64,000 bases of DNA from an uncultured Alphaproteobacteria bacterium. Lineage in GTDB: Bacteria > Pseudomonadota > Alphaproteobacteria > CAAHEQ01 > UBA3637. The notes beneath the pieces are model-generated. The model searched no databases. It was not told the DNA's origin and saw nothing but the letters and a program-made list of their open reading frames with translations. The translations under genes were made by a program, and so were the position numbers. The stretch lies in contig CALXUB010000021.1 of assembly GCA_944391565.1 (NCBI GenBank), positions 17,942 to 81,941 of the forward strand. The letters run 5' to 3'. This document shows, in pieces, positions 1 to 9,239 of this stretch. The first letter of the stretch is position 1; the number at the start of each line of letters is the position of its first letter.

Positions 1-2
1 AT

Positions 3-31
3 TTGATTTGCTTGTGCTTTCATTTTATGCT
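3..31 (+). promoter_or_regulatory. Candidate sigma70 promoter of epmA
   Basis: A -35 box TTGATT (3-8) and a -10 box TATGCT (26-31) are separated by exactly 17 bases. They lie about 55 bases upstream of the epmA start at 86. Predicted from sequence only. Confidence 0.4.
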
Positions 32-85
32 ACCTCTATCAATAAATTCGCTTGGAATATAACATATTTTAAAAAGAAAGGCAAG

Positions 86-1150
86 ATGAAGATGCAAGCT
101 TTAACACAAAAAAACTGGTGGGACCCCGATCTCTATCGGCAAAAGCTGCCGTTTCGAAAAGCGCGGTTAAAAACAATCCGCCGCATTCGTCGTTTTTTTG
201 AAGAACAGGATTTTACCGAAGTCGACACGCCGGCTTTACAGGTTTCTCCGGGGCTGGAAGTCCATTTAAAGGCTTTTCAAACGGAGTTGGATGAACCTTT
301 CGGACAAGGCGAACAAACGCGCTATCTGCACACATCGCCCGAATTTACCATGAAAAAGCTGTTGACCGCGGGACTGGAACGCATTTTTCAAATCGCGCAT
401 GTCTACAGAAATGAAGAACGCGGCCGAACACATCATCCCGAATTTACCATGCTGGAGTGGTACCGGGCCGGCGCGACTTACAGCGCCATGATGGATGATA
501 CGGAAGCGTTGGTTAAAGCCTGTGCCGAAGCGCTCGGCGTCTCCAAACTTCAATTCAACGGACGAACAGCGGATCCTTTTCGCCCCTGGTGCCGATTGAC
601 GGTGCAAGATGCTTTTTTAAATTATACCGGCATTGACGTCTTGGCAACCATTCCCGAAAAAGTATCCATGGAGCCGGATCCGTCTCTTCTGCGTCGAGAA
701 GCGGAAAAAATCGGTATTTGGACGTCTCCCGCCGATCGATGGGAAGACATTTTCTTTCGCATTATGCTGGAAAAAATCGAACCTAAGTTGGGCGATGACA
801 TTCCCGTCATTTTATGTGAATATCCGACCTGTTTGGGAGCTTTGGCCCGCAAAAAGCCGGAAGATGAACGCGTTGTCGAACGTTTTGAGGCGTATATCTG
901 CGGCGTTGAATTATGCAATGCATTTTCCGAGTTGACGGATCCTGTTGAACAAGAAGCTCGTTTTGTTTACGATATGTCTATCAAAGAAAAATTATACAAA
1001 GAGCGTTATCCGATTGATACGGATTTTTTGGCCGCTCTTCAACACGGTATGCCGGCAGCAGCCGGTAATGCCATTGGCGTTGATCGGCTTGCCATGTTGT
1101 TGACCGGAGCGGATCGAATCGAAGACGTCCTATGGGCGCCGGTTGTTTAA
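86..1150 (+). CDS. epmA: EF-P beta-lysylation protein EpmA (PoxA/GenX)
   Basis: Class II lysyl-tRNA-synthetase-like ligase, 354 aa, of the family that attaches (R)-beta-lysine to elongation factor P. It has the class II catalytic core without the anticodon-binding domain. Motif 2 lies at about residues 101-125 (YRNEERGRTHHPEF, then MLEWY), and motif 3 is at the C-terminus (GNAIGVDRLAMLL). The ATG at 86 is chosen because it follows an AGAAAGG ribosome-binding site; the reading frame is open upstream to base 8, but those residues do not resemble the family. The gene stands alone and faces secA across a shared terminator. Neither efp nor epmB is in the window. Confidence 0.93.
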   Translation: MKMQALTQKNWWDPDLYRQKLPFRKARLKTIRRIRRFFEEQDFTEVDTPALQVSPGLEVHLKAFQTELDEPFGQGEQTRYLHTSPEFTMKKLLTAGLERIFQIAHVYRNEERGRTHHPEFTMLEWYRAGATYSAMMDDTEALVKACAEALGVSKLQFNGRTADPFRPWCRLTVQDAFLNYTGIDVLATIPEKVSMEPDPSLLRREAEKIGIWTSPADRWEDIFFRIMLEKIEPKLGDDIPVILCEYPTCLGALARKKPEDERVVERFEAYICGVELCNAFSELTDPVEQEARFVYDMSIKEKLYKERYPIDTDFLAALQHGMPAAAGNAIGVDRLAMLLTGADRIEDVLWAPVV

Positions 1151-1192
1151 AAAACGATAGCGAACGTTCTTATTGCTGTCGGAGAAATTCAT

Positions 1193-1221
1193 AAAAAAAG
1201 GAGCCTTCCGGCTCCTTTTTC
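1193..1221. terminator. Bidirectional terminator between epmA and secA
   Basis: The stem GGAGCC/GGCTCC (1200-1205 with 1210-1215) has a TTCC loop, an A run on the left and a T run on the right. It can terminate both convergent genes. Confidence 0.85.
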
Positions 1222-3812
1222 TAAGCCAAAGCGCCATGGCAGTGTTTAAACTTTTTACCGCTGCCGCAGGGGCATAAATCATTGCGACCGACTTTAGACA
1301 AGTCCACTTCCTTACCTTCCGGCGTTTTCACGGGTTCCGGTGGTGCCAACGTCAGTTGAGCATGTGACAAAACGACTGTCACCTGTTCCCGCACCCGACC
1401 CAACATCGCATCGAACAAAACAAAAGCCTCTCGTTTATATTCATTCAACGGATCCCGCTGACCATAAGCTCGCCAGCCGATGGCTTTTTTCAAAAAATCC
1501 AATGATTGCAAATGTTCTTTCCACATTTGATCCAATGTTTGCAGCAGAATACTCTTTTCCAATCCACGAACAAGCTGCGGATCGAAATCCTTATGTTTCT
1601 GCACGGCAATCTGATCAGCAACCTGCGCCGCACGCTCAGCCACAGCTTCACCGGACAAGCCGTCCTTAACCCACTCTTGAATCGGCAAATCAACTGCCAG
1701 CAAACGCCTCAACTCTTGACGGAGCTTATCCAAGTCCCATTCGTCGGGATGTTGTTTAGACGGCATACAGGCGTCAATCGTTTCGGCAATCATTTCATCC
1801 CGCATTTCCTTACACATAGCGGAAACATCCGAAGACTGCATCAACTCGCGACGCTGTTCATAAATAACATGCCGTTGATCATTCATGACATCGTCATATT
1901 TCAACAGGTTCTTACGCGCATCAAAGTGCATTTGCTCGACTTTTTCCTGCGCCTTTTGAATAGCTTTGGAAATCCAAGGATGAGAAATAACCTCGCCTTC
2001 TGGGATGCGGAATGTCCGTAAAATACCTTTCAATCGTTCTGAACCGAAAATCCGCATCAGATCGTCTTCCAACGACACATAGAACTTAGAACGACCCGGG
2101 TCGCCCTGACGACCGGAACGTCCGCGCAGCTGATTATCGATCCGTCGATTTTCATGGCGTTCCGTTCCGATAACATAAAGCCCGCCTGCCTCCAAAGCGA
2201 TTTTTTGACCTTCGGCGATTTCTGCTTTAACCCGCTCGATGATTTGAAGCCGCTCAGCCTCGTCTTCCACGCCGTTGAGTTCTTCCTGCAACCGCATTTC
2301 CAAATTACCGCCCAGCTTAATATCCGTTCCCCGACCGGCCATGTTGGTCGCAATCGTCACGGCACCCGGCGCCCCCGCTTGAGCCACGATTAAAGCTTCG
2401 CGTTCATGGTTTTTGGCATTTAAAACTTCAAAACGAATGTTTGTTTTCTTTTGCAAAACATCTGCCAAAGCCTCAGATTTCTCAATAGAGGTTGTCCCCA
2501 CCAAAACCGGTTGTTTTTTGGCATGAGCTTCTTCGATTTCTTTGACAATCGCGTTGAATTTTTCTTTTTCAGTTGCGTAAATCTCATCCTGGCAATCTTC
2601 GCGCGCCACCGGTTGATTGGTCGGAATTTCAATCACCTGCAAACCGTAAGTGCTGTCAAACTCGCCCGATTCCGTCATAGCCGTTCCTGTCATACCCGAC
2701 AGTTTCGGATACATCCGGAAGTAATTTTGGAACGTAATGGAGGCCAATGTTTGGTTTTCCGGTTGAATCGTCACATTTTCTTTGGCTTCCAAAGCCTGAT
2801 GCAATCCGTCCGAATAACGGCGACCGGCCATCATGCGGCCCGTAAACTCATCAATAATCACGACTTTGTCATCCCGAACGATATAATCCACATCACGCGT
2901 GAACATTTTGTGCGCCCGCAGTGCCTGCTCGACATAATGCACCAGCGAAGCATTTTCCAAATCATACAGACTGCCCGTCGGCATCAGCCCGACATCCCGC
3001 AGCCAAGTTTCCACAGCGTCATTTCCGGCTTCTGTCAAAGCAATCTGGCGATTTTTTTCGTCCTTTTCAAAATGTTCCGGCTTCAGGTTATACATGATTT
3101 TATCAACGGCTTTGTATTTTTCCGAAGAATCCTCGGCCGGTCCGGAAATAATCAATGGTGTCCGTGCCTCATCAATCAGAATGCTGTCGACTTCATCAAC
3201 GATTGCAAAAGCAAACGGCCGTTGCACCATGTCTTCCAATCGATAGCGCATGTTGTCCCGCAAGTAATCAAAGCCGAACTCATTGTTTGTGCCATAAGTG
3301 ACATCTGCAGCATAAGCGGCTTTACGTCCGGCCGTATCCAAATCATGATACACGCAACCGACCGTTAAACCCAAGAATCGATAAATCTGCCCCATCCATT
3401 CGGCATCGCGGCGAGCCAGGTAATCATTGACCGTGACGACATGAACGCCCTGACCGTTCAATGCATTCAAATAAACCGCCAAAGTGGCCACCAATGTTTT
3501 TCCCTCACCGGTTTTCATTTCGGCAATTTGTCCCCTGTGCAACACGATACCACCGACCAATTGCACATCGAAATGGCGCTGTCCCAAAGTTCTTTTAGCC
3601 GCTTCACGCACCGTTGCGAAAGCTTCGACCAACAAATCGTCCAGCGTTTCCCCTTTGGCCAGACGTTCTTTAAACCAAGCCGTCCGCGCCTTTAACGCTT
3701 CGTCCGACAAGGCGGCCAGCTGGGGTTCCAACGCGTTGATTTCATCGACGGTTTTACGTAATTTTTTCACATATCTTTGATTGGCGGTGCCAAGCAGTTT
3801 TTTCAATAACAC
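1221..3812 (-). CDS. secA: Protein translocase ATPase SecA
   Basis: Motor ATPase of the Sec pathway, 863 aa, the usual length. It drives preproteins through SecYEG at the inner membrane. Visible features are Walker A GEGKT (residues 102-106), the DEVD box near residue 208, the preprotein cross-linking and helicase-like regions, and a C-terminal zinc motif [14 protein letters not shown] that binds SecB or the ribosome. The start codon is GTG, preceded by AGAAAGG about eight bases upstream. The upstream region holds a promoter-like TTGACT box. The gene converges on epmA. Confidence 0.98.
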   Translation of the reverse strand: MLLKKLLGTANQRYVKKLRKTVDEINALEPQLAALSDEALKARTAWFKERLAKGETLDDLLVEAFATVREAAKRTLGQRHFDVQLVGGIVLHRGQIAEMKTGEGKTLVATLAVYLNALNGQGVHVVTVNDYLARRDAEWMGQIYRFLGLTVGCVYHDLDTAGRKAAYAADVTYGTNNEFGFDYLRDNMRYRLEDMVQRPFAFAIVDEVDSILIDEARTPLIISGPAEDSSEKYKAVDKIMYNLKPEHFEKDEKNRQIALTEAGNDAVETWLRDVGLMPTGSLYDLENASLVHYVEQALRAHKMFTRDVDYIVRDDKVVIIDEFTGRMMAGRRYSDGLHQALEAKENVTIQPENQTLASITFQNYFRMYPKLSGMTGTAMTESGEFDSTYGLQVIEIPTNQPVAREDCQDEIYATEKEKFNAIVKEIEEAHAKKQPVLVGTTSIEKSEALADVLQKKTNIRFEVLNAKNHEREALIVAQAGAPGAVTIATNMAGRGTDIKLGGNLEMRLQEELNGVEDEAERLQIIERVKAEIAEGQKIALEAGGLYVIGTERHENRRIDNQLRGRSGRQGDPGRSKFYVSLEDDLMRIFGSERLKGILRTFRIPEGEVISHPWISKAIQKAQEKVEQMHFDARKNLLKYDDVMNDQRHVIYEQRRELMQSSDVSAMCKEMRDEMIAETIDACMPSKQHPDEWDLDKLRQELRRLLAVDLPIQEWVKDGLSGEAVAERAAQVADQIAVQKHKDFDPQLVRGLEKSILLQTLDQMWKEHLQSLDFLKKAIGWRAYGQRDPLNEYKREAFVLFDAMLGRVREQVTVVLSHAQLTLAPPEPVKTPEGKEVDLSKVGRNDLCPCGSGKKFKHCHGALA

Positions 3813-3847
3813 TTTGATAACCTTTCTCTATAAAATATTATTCTCTA

Positions 3848-3876
3848 GAGATAGAGTCTTTATCACCAAAAGTCAA
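3848..3876 (-). promoter_or_regulatory. Candidate promoter of secA
   Basis: On the minus strand, TTGACT (3871-3876) and TATCTC (3848-3853) are 17 bases apart, about 36 bases upstream of the secA GTG. The -10 box matches the consensus poorly. Confidence 0.3.
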
Positions 3877-3918
3877 GCAAAGAGCTTTGAAAAAACGAAA
3901 ATTCATGAAAAAGCTGCG

Positions 3919-4386
3919 TTATTCTTTTATGATAACTCCTTCGAACAGTCTTTGAAACCAAGAGACCCGCCGTCCCAAAACAACGTCACATTTTTCCGGC
4001 ATCAGCACTTTCACGTTTACAACCAAATCCTGATAGGAAGAGGCAGAATGCATTAAATTGAACGGCGTCATCTGAGGATTACCGACGACATACCGTTCCC
4101 GCAGTTCTTTTTTGATTTGAGATGTTTTTTCAATAGCCTTTTCCCCATAAAGCAAATAAACATCCGTCGGATGCGCCAGATAAGTAAAAATAAAAACACG
4201 TTGCCAGGCTTCAGGCATTTGGTTTAAAACCGGTTGATACGTTCGCATCATCTCTTCCGTCAGCCACATTTTTTTGTGATACTTAACCCGAAGTCCGGCC
4301 TTTTTGCACGTTTTTAAAATCATCTTTTTCATGCCCCGCCGATAAGCATCCGGTTTCAGCGAGATTAATGCATATTCTCCGTCCAT
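3919..4386 (-). CDS. Divergent nucleoside-diphosphate-kinase-like protein
   Basis: 155 aa. The N-terminus YALISLKPDAYRRG matches the NDP kinase strand-helix motif (ALIKPDAxxRG). The segment NLMHSASSYQDL near residue 115 lines up with the active-site histidine region NxxHGSDS. The middle is divergent: the usual GPVVAMVLEG stretch is replaced by a longer region, so ordinary NDP kinase activity is not assured. The start overlaps the stop of the upstream Hint-pilin gene by one base (TGATG), implying translational coupling. It is the last gene of the fliF-flhG operon. A housekeeping Ndk is probably elsewhere; this copy may have a specialised role (inference). Confidence 0.7.
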   Translation of the reverse strand: MDGEYALISLKPDAYRRGMKKMILKTCKKAGLRVKYHKKMWLTEEMMRTYQPVLNQMPEAWQRVFIFTYLAHPTDVYLLYGEKAIEKTSQIKKELRERYVVGNPQMTPFNLMHSASSYQDLVVNVKVLMPEKCDVVLGRRVSWFQRLFEGVIIKE

Positions 4387-6320
4387 CAGGCTGCCTTTCG
4401 AGAACGCCAGCGCTTATCAGAAGACATTAAACGCAAAACATAATCCTGCACTGATTTGTCGCCGTGAAAATCAGCATTCGCACGGTTAATATCCAACGGC
4501 TGTTCGGTCAAACGCAGTCCGTCAATCCATTCCTGAGGCAACAACGGGAAATCCTCCCGTTTACTGATCAAAAGACGATCTTTCACAAATTTCATATCGC
4601 GGATGAGATATAGATTATTCAACCGACAACTGGTTAAAATTCCGCTTGTAAAACAATTCAAATGATGTTTCGTCACAATGTTATAATACTTGACTTTTTC
4701 AGAGACAACCTCTTTAGAAACCAATCGGACCTTTCGACCGGCCGCGTTAAAAGTTGTTGTGCCGATAGGTGTTTCATCCGTCATGGGATAGGTAAAAGCA
4801 CCGGCTTCTTGGTTGAAAAGACGATGTTGGTTAATTGTTTTCAAAACAGAACCGTCATCAAAACAAAGCCGGTTATAAGCGTCAGCCTCCTGCTCTATTT
4901 TTATCCATAAAGGATATGCAGCGGCGAAACATCCGTTATCGAAATCCCAAACTTTCAGCAAGTCTTCATAGTCCACATCTTCAATGTTTTTTACACGGCC
5001 GTCTGCCAAAGTCACTTGCGTTCCCGCCGCGCAACACCACCAACACCCACCACTGACATCATGAGGAATATTCATATAATCAGCAAATTCAAAACGGCAT
5101 TTTCCATCTGTGGTGCATGTGCCGTACAATCCACCTGCCATGCATTGAGTGCCTGAAGCGCAAGTGTAATGGCTTACTTCACTGATACACCAACAAGAAC
5201 CGTTTTCACAGGTATAGCCCGTTGTATCATAACCGGGCGGAACCGTGCAGGTGGTTGGACAGGCTGCTCTGCAGCTTCCCATCGTCGTACCGCAAACCTC
5301 ATCCGCACATTCGCAGACACCATTTGTCGCATGCGCCACGGTGCAACCGCTGATAACACAAGGTGTACATGTTCCTGCTCCGTTGCACAAACCGGTTTTG
5401 TTATCACAAGGTGTTGTTGCAGAAGCATAAGTATATTGGGCTGTTCCGTTTTGATTGGTGCAAGCCGTCACACAATCTGTCGCAACAAAATCATGGCAGG
5501 CATCCGTCACACATTGACCGTCGTTTGTGCAAACTTCCCCTGCTCCACAGGTTATTTGTTCTTTATCGGGACAACCGTTTGTGTAAGTCGGCGATAAACA
5601 AGTGGTTTCGACAGGTGTCAGACACGCACATCCATTCAAAGTCGCATTCACGGTTTGGTTGTCGGCGCAAGGATGTGCACCGGTTGCGGAACAATAACAA
5701 TTAGATGTGTTTTGACATAAGCCGCTGACAATCGCCTCCTCCTTTAAGCAGCCATCCGAACCGGCCACTAAGCGGGTGCAATCACCGGCTGACACAGATG
5801 GACACGTTGTCTCTCCGGGATCCGGGTCAGGTGTCGGATCGGGATCAGGGTCAGGTGTCGGTGTTGAAGAAGAAGATTTCCGCCATTGTTCATAGGCAAA
5901 AGAAAACACGATGTCTTGCGTGCCCTCCCCGCAGACCGTAGAACCATCTGCCAACGTCACAGATTTCAAAGGATAAGAAATGTCTTTCATGACCTGAAGA
6001 CAGACTTTTTGAGGAATATCCTCCACCGTCACGTCAATCCCGCCGTTCGACTGTTTGACAGAAAAAGTTTTGCCTGATTGGGGTTGAAAACTGGACGGAA
6101 CCGTTTCTGATTTTGTATCCAACAACAAAAGTGATAACAGTTTCGCGTCTTCTAACACGGCATTGGCACGCTGTTTATTGATGGCAATCGAATAACCGGC
6201 AACACCGCCGGCCGTCAAAACACCCGCAACCGATAAGACCCCTAAAACTTCCAACATTGTGCGACCGGACACACCGGCATATAACGATTGTTTGGATAAT
6301 GAACGAACGACCTGTTTCAT
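4386..6320 (-). CDS. Prepilin-type protein with Cys-rich stalk and C-terminal Hint domain
   Basis: 644 aa from the ATG at 6320, which follows AGGAGGAGG; an upstream in-frame ATG at 6362 would overlap flhG. The N-terminus has a prepilin peptidase motif G|RTMLEV (G19, E at +5) and a hydrophobic helix. Next come a globular pilin-like region to about residue 150, an Asp/Pro linker (about 152-168) and about 260 residues very rich in cysteine. From C429 (CCAAGTQVTLADG) to about residue 565 (YYNIV...HLNCFTSGIL) it resembles a Hint (intein/hedgehog autoprocessing) domain, with a conserved-type histidine at about 499. The terminal His-Asn needed for protein splicing is absent. About 80 residues follow. 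It probably sits on the cell surface or in a pseudopilus (inference). Confidence 0.75.
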   Translation of the reverse strand: MKQVVRSLSKQSLYAGVSGRTMLEVLGVLSVAGVLTAGGVAGYSIAINKQRANAVLEDAKLLSLLLLDTKSETVPSSFQPQSGKTFSVKQSNGGIDVTVEDIPQKVCLQVMKDISYPLKSVTLADGSTVCGEGTQDIVFSFAYEQWRKSSSSTPTPDPDPDPTPDPDPGETTCPSVSAGDCTRLVAGSDGCLKEEAIVSGLCQNTSNCYCSATGAHPCADNQTVNATLNGCACLTPVETTCLSPTYTNGCPDKEQITCGAGEVCTNDGQCVTDACHDFVATDCVTACTNQNGTAQYTYASATTPCDNKTGLCNGAGTCTPCVISGCTVAHATNGVCECADEVCGTTMGSCRAACPTTCTVPPGYDTTGYTCENGSCWCISEVSHYTCASGTQCMAGGLYGTCTTDGKCRFEFADYMNIPHDVSGGCWWCCAAGTQVTLADGRVKNIEDVDYEDLLKVWDFDNGCFAAAYPLWIKIEQEADAYNRLCFDDGSVLKTINQHRLFNQEAGAFTYPMTDETPIGTTTFNAAGRKVRLVSKEVVSEKVKYYNIVTKHHLNCFTSGILTSCRLNNLYLIRDMKFVKDRLLISKREDFPLLPQEWIDGLRLTEQPLDINRANADFHGDKSVQDYVLRLMSSDKRWRSRKAA

Positions 6321-6345
6321 TTTATAAACGACCTCCTCCTTTTTA

Positions 6346-7146
6346 TTATAATTTTTCGGCAATTTTCAATGCATCAGAAGCCGCATCGGCATTCGGATAG
6401 CCGGACAAAATAGACGTTTGCGATCGAATGGCATCTCTGACATGCGCATCGCGGCGGATAATTCCGGCCAAATCCGGCGACAGCTTTAAAAATCCCTGAC
6501 ACGCTTTCAACAACGTCGCGTAAGTCCTTTCGCCTTCCCGCACATTATTCACGGCATTCACCACAATACGAATATCCACATTCGGATTTTCGGAAGATAT
6601 GATTTTAATAAAAGCGTAAGCATCCGTCAACGATGTCGGCTCATCCGTGCAAACCACCAACAATGTCCCGGCGTTTTGGGCAAACAACCGGACCGCTTTT
6701 TCAACACCGGCCCCCAAATCAATCACAACTTTGTCATACTGAGACGCCAACAGTTGCAAATCATCAAAAATCAACTGCAAACGCGACAATGGAATATTCG
6801 CTAAGCTGCCCGACCCCGAACGACCGGCGACCACATCAAATCCCAAATCCGATTTCATCACCGCTTGCGTCAACGGCACACGTCCCGTAATAACAGAACC
6901 TAAATCGTATTCCGCCACCAATCCTAATTGAATATCTACGTTTGCCAGTCCTAAATCACCGTCAAACAGCAATGTTTTTTCGCCGGCTTTAGCCAAAGCA
7001 TGCGCCAATGTAATGGACAGCCATGTTTTACCCACGCCGCCTTTGCCGGAAGCAACGGCTATCATATTACGTCCTTTGACGGCGCCGGCCGGGCGCGGTG
7101 CCATCTGCAAGGTATCCGGTAAAGTCAAAATGCGTGAAATATTCAT
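6346..7146 (-). CDS. flhG: MinD/ParA-type ATPase FlhG (YlxH)
   Basis: 266 aa. A deviant Walker A GKGGVGKT lies at residues 34-41, followed by switch motifs FDGDLGLANVD and VIDLGAGVE. FlhG is the MinD-like ATPase that limits flagellar number and antagonises FlhF. The ATG at 7146 overlaps the flhF stop (ATGA) and follows GAGGGG. An alternative upstream in-frame start (7206) lies inside flhF. The gene order flhF-flhG is the classical one and supports the assignment over MinD proper, since no minC or minE is nearby. The C-terminal membrane-targeting helix is short or absent. Confidence 0.88.
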   Translation of the reverse strand: MNISRILTLPDTLQMAPRPAGAVKGRNMIAVASGKGGVGKTWLSITLAHALAKAGEKTLLFDGDLGLANVDIQLGLVAEYDLGSVITGRVPLTQAVMKSDLGFDVVAGRSGSGSLANIPLSRLQLIFDDLQLLASQYDKVVIDLGAGVEKAVRLFAQNAGTLLVVCTDEPTSLTDAYAFIKIISSENPNVDIRIVVNAVNNVREGERTYATLLKACQGFLKLSPDLAGIIRRDAHVRDAIRSQTSILSGYPNADAASDALKIAEKL

Positions 7147-8099
7147 GATAACCCCTCTTCTTTCAATAAAATCAATTCCGCCAAAGCCTTGGGCGTCAAC
7201 GGACACAAGCCTTCGGAAACATGCGGGCTGATTCCCACATCCGACAAACTTAACCCGTTGTTTTGGGCCGCAAATAACAAACTGCCGATGCGGCGCGATA
7301 AATCCAACCGCGTTGCCAAAATCCGTTTACATCCCAGCGTCAAAAAAGCCTCCGCCATTTCTGCCGTTTCAAAAGCATCCCCGCCGGCCGAAAGAACCAA
7401 AACAGGCTCCAACCCGTCAATATCGGCTTTCAATTCGGCCAAATAAGCCATATCCGTTTTTAAAAACGGATTGACCCCCGGGCTGTCAATCAAAACCAAA
7501 TCACTTGTTTGACGCAGACTTTCGACGGCTGTTTTCAAAAAAGCCGGTTTACGGATTTTCACTAAATCCAACTCTAAAATTTTGGTAAAAGCCTCCAACT
7601 GTTCAATCGCGCCGGCCCGTTTTATATCGGTTGTGACTACGCCGACTTTTTTACCGGCCATTTTAGCCTTGACCGCCATTTTGGCGACCGCAATCGTCTT
7701 GCCGCACCCCGACGGTCCCGTCAGCATAAACGCCCGTCTGGAGCTTGTCGCCGGCAAGGGCATAAAGTGAAAAGTCCGCTCCAACGCATGTGTCAACAAT
7801 TCTTTAGCCTCCCGTCCCGGTGCCTGTTCGGCGCCGATCAGCAACCGATCCATTAAAATCTCGGGTACTCTGTGAGCCGCCAAAGCCGCCCGAATCACAC
7901 GCAGCACTTGTTCTTCCTTAGGCCCGAACAAAGCTTCTTCAATTTCCGCTTCCGAGACTTTTTCAGGCGCTCCGACCGTCACACGCACACCGTCCGAAAC
8001 ATGCTGGTTTGACAAAATCAACGCGTCCGGTCCGAAATCTCTTCGAATGGCTTCCATTGCTTCGGCAAGACAAGAGGCCGCGTAGGTTTTGATTTTCAT
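7143..8099 (-). CDS. flhF: SRP-like GTPase FlhF
   Basis: 318 aa. Residues 1-45 (KTYAASCLAEAMEAIRRDFGPDALILS) are the typical FlhF start, which activates the FlhG/MinD partner. A short helical N-domain leads to an SRP-type NG GTPase with GPSGCGKT at 128-135, TTDIKRAGAIEQL and a DSPG-type G3 motif (LIDSPGVN). The TKxD-type G4 motif appears as TRLDLS. FlhF sets flagellar placement at the membrane. The basic middle domain of larger FlhF proteins is short here. It lies six bases after motA and overlaps flhG. Confidence 0.9.
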   Translation of the reverse strand: MKIKTYAASCLAEAMEAIRRDFGPDALILSNQHVSDGVRVTVGAPEKVSEAEIEEALFGPKEEQVLRVIRAALAAHRVPEILMDRLLIGAEQAPGREAKELLTHALERTFHFMPLPATSSRRAFMLTGPSGCGKTIAVAKMAVKAKMAGKKVGVVTTDIKRAGAIEQLEAFTKILELDLVKIRKPAFLKTAVESLRQTSDLVLIDSPGVNPFLKTDMAYLAELKADIDGLEPVLVLSAGGDAFETAEMAEAFLTLGCKRILATRLDLSRRIGSLLFAAQNNGLSLSDVGISPHVSEGLCPLTPKALAELILLKEEGLS

Positions 8100-8105
8100 C
8101 GCACG

Positions 8106-8909
8106 TTATTCCTCAAACAAGTGCAACTGCTGATCCGCCGGCAAAACGCTGTTCAATTCAATTTCCGTTCGTCTGGGATTTTCGGCGGCATCAATGGCCG
8201 CAAGCCCCACCAGACACAACTGAGCCAATTGTTGTTCCTGCTGAGCATCTCGCTCCAGCTTTGTTGCCAGCGGCAGAAAAACGACATACGCCAACAAAGC
8301 CCCATAAAAAGTCGTGATAATGGCGATCGACATGCTGGGACCGATGGTCGTCGGATCCGACAGGGTCGACAGCATTTGAACCAATCCGATCAACGTGCCG
8401 ATCAACCCCATTGCCGGTGCGATTTCACCGGCTTTGTTCAATACGGCAACCGCATTCATTTTGGCAGCCAAATCACTGTGCATACGACGGGTCATAACCT
8501 CTTGACATTCTTTACCGCTCATCCCGTCGATTAAATAGGAAACCCCCAAGCTGAGAAACGGAATGCGCCGCACGTCTGCCGCATAACTTTTTTGAAGCGA
8601 TAACACACCGCTTGCATGCGCAATTTCCGAACCGCGCATAATCCAGGCGGCCACACTTTCTAAACTTTGCTCCCGCCGAAACAGCGTTTTAAAAATCACA
8701 ACAAAGCTTTGCACGATTTCCGGCAAAGAAAAACTGGCAACACAAGCAAACAATGTGCCGCCCAAGACAATCAAAGCCGACGGCCCGTTTAAAAACGAAG
8801 CAAGCGATCCATTCAAAAAAATCGCAATGCCGATAAATAAAAAAGCTCCCGTCAGTCCGATTAAAACAGACGGATCAAAAAATCGAGAAACACTGTCTGT
8901 CTTGCGCAT
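8106..8909 (-). CDS. motA: MotA-like flagellar stator protein
   Basis: 267 aa of the MotA/TolQ/ExbB proton-channel family. Four membrane segments are visible: about residues 14-32, 42-60, 157-180 and 190-212. The cytoplasmic loop lies between the second and third. The segment GEIAPAMGLIGTLIGLVQML carries the conserved proline-glycine channel motif. The family pumps ions with MotB to turn the FliG rotor. No MotB is visible in the window, so its partner must be elsewhere or be replaced. It sits between fliN and flhF in one operon. Confidence 0.88.
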   Translation of the reverse strand: MRKTDSVSRFFDPSVLIGLTGAFLFIGIAIFLNGSLASFLNGPSALIVLGGTLFACVASFSLPEIVQSFVVIFKTLFRREQSLESVAAWIMRGSEIAHASGVLSLQKSYAADVRRIPFLSLGVSYLIDGMSGKECQEVMTRRMHSDLAAKMNAVAVLNKAGEIAPAMGLIGTLIGLVQMLSTLSDPTTIGPSMSIAIITTFYGALLAYVVFLPLATKLERDAQQEQQLAQLCLVGLAAIDAAENPRRTEIELNSVLPADQQLHLFEE

Positions 8910-8918
8910 ATCCGCTCC

Positions 8919-9236
8919 TTATGATTTGACGATTTCCGTCATGGTAATACCCAATCGATCCCCTTGTTGCACCAACTCGCCCCGCGCGATTAAATGATTA
9001 TTGACATAAATATCCACACTGTCCCCCACTTGTTTATCCAGCTCTAAAATCGAACCGGGACCCATTTTCAACAACTGGCTGACCGTTAACGTTGTTTTTC
9101 CCAAAACCGCCGTCACCTGAACGGGAATGTCATACAAAGGTTCCATCCCGCCATCAGCTTCGTTCACGGCAGTCTTACCGCTTTGCAGTGTTCGTTCGGC
9201 CATTTTTAAAAATTCAGCTTTTTGTTTTTCGTTCAT
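8919..9236 (-). CDS. fliN: Flagellar C-ring protein FliN
   Basis: 105 aa, normal FliN length. The C-terminal 70 residues form a SpoA (surface presentation) domain: LYDIPVQVTAVLGKTTLTV, then GSILELDKQVGDSVDIYVN and GELVQQGDRLGITMTEI. FliN builds the base of the flagellar switch ring with FliM and FliG. No FliM gene is seen in the window. It lies three bases after fliG and nine bases before motA. Confidence 0.93.
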   Translation of the reverse strand: MNEKQKAEFLKMAERTLQSGKTAVNEADGGMEPLYDIPVQVTAVLGKTTLTVSQLLKMGPGSILELDKQVGDSVDIYVNNHLIARGELVQQGDRLGITMTEIVKS

Positions 9237-9239
9237 AGT

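Noticed and set aside
2451..3368. 305-codon frame inside secA on the plus strand
   Set aside because: Antisense to a full-length secA with all motifs intact; composition is that of a reverse-frame shadow.
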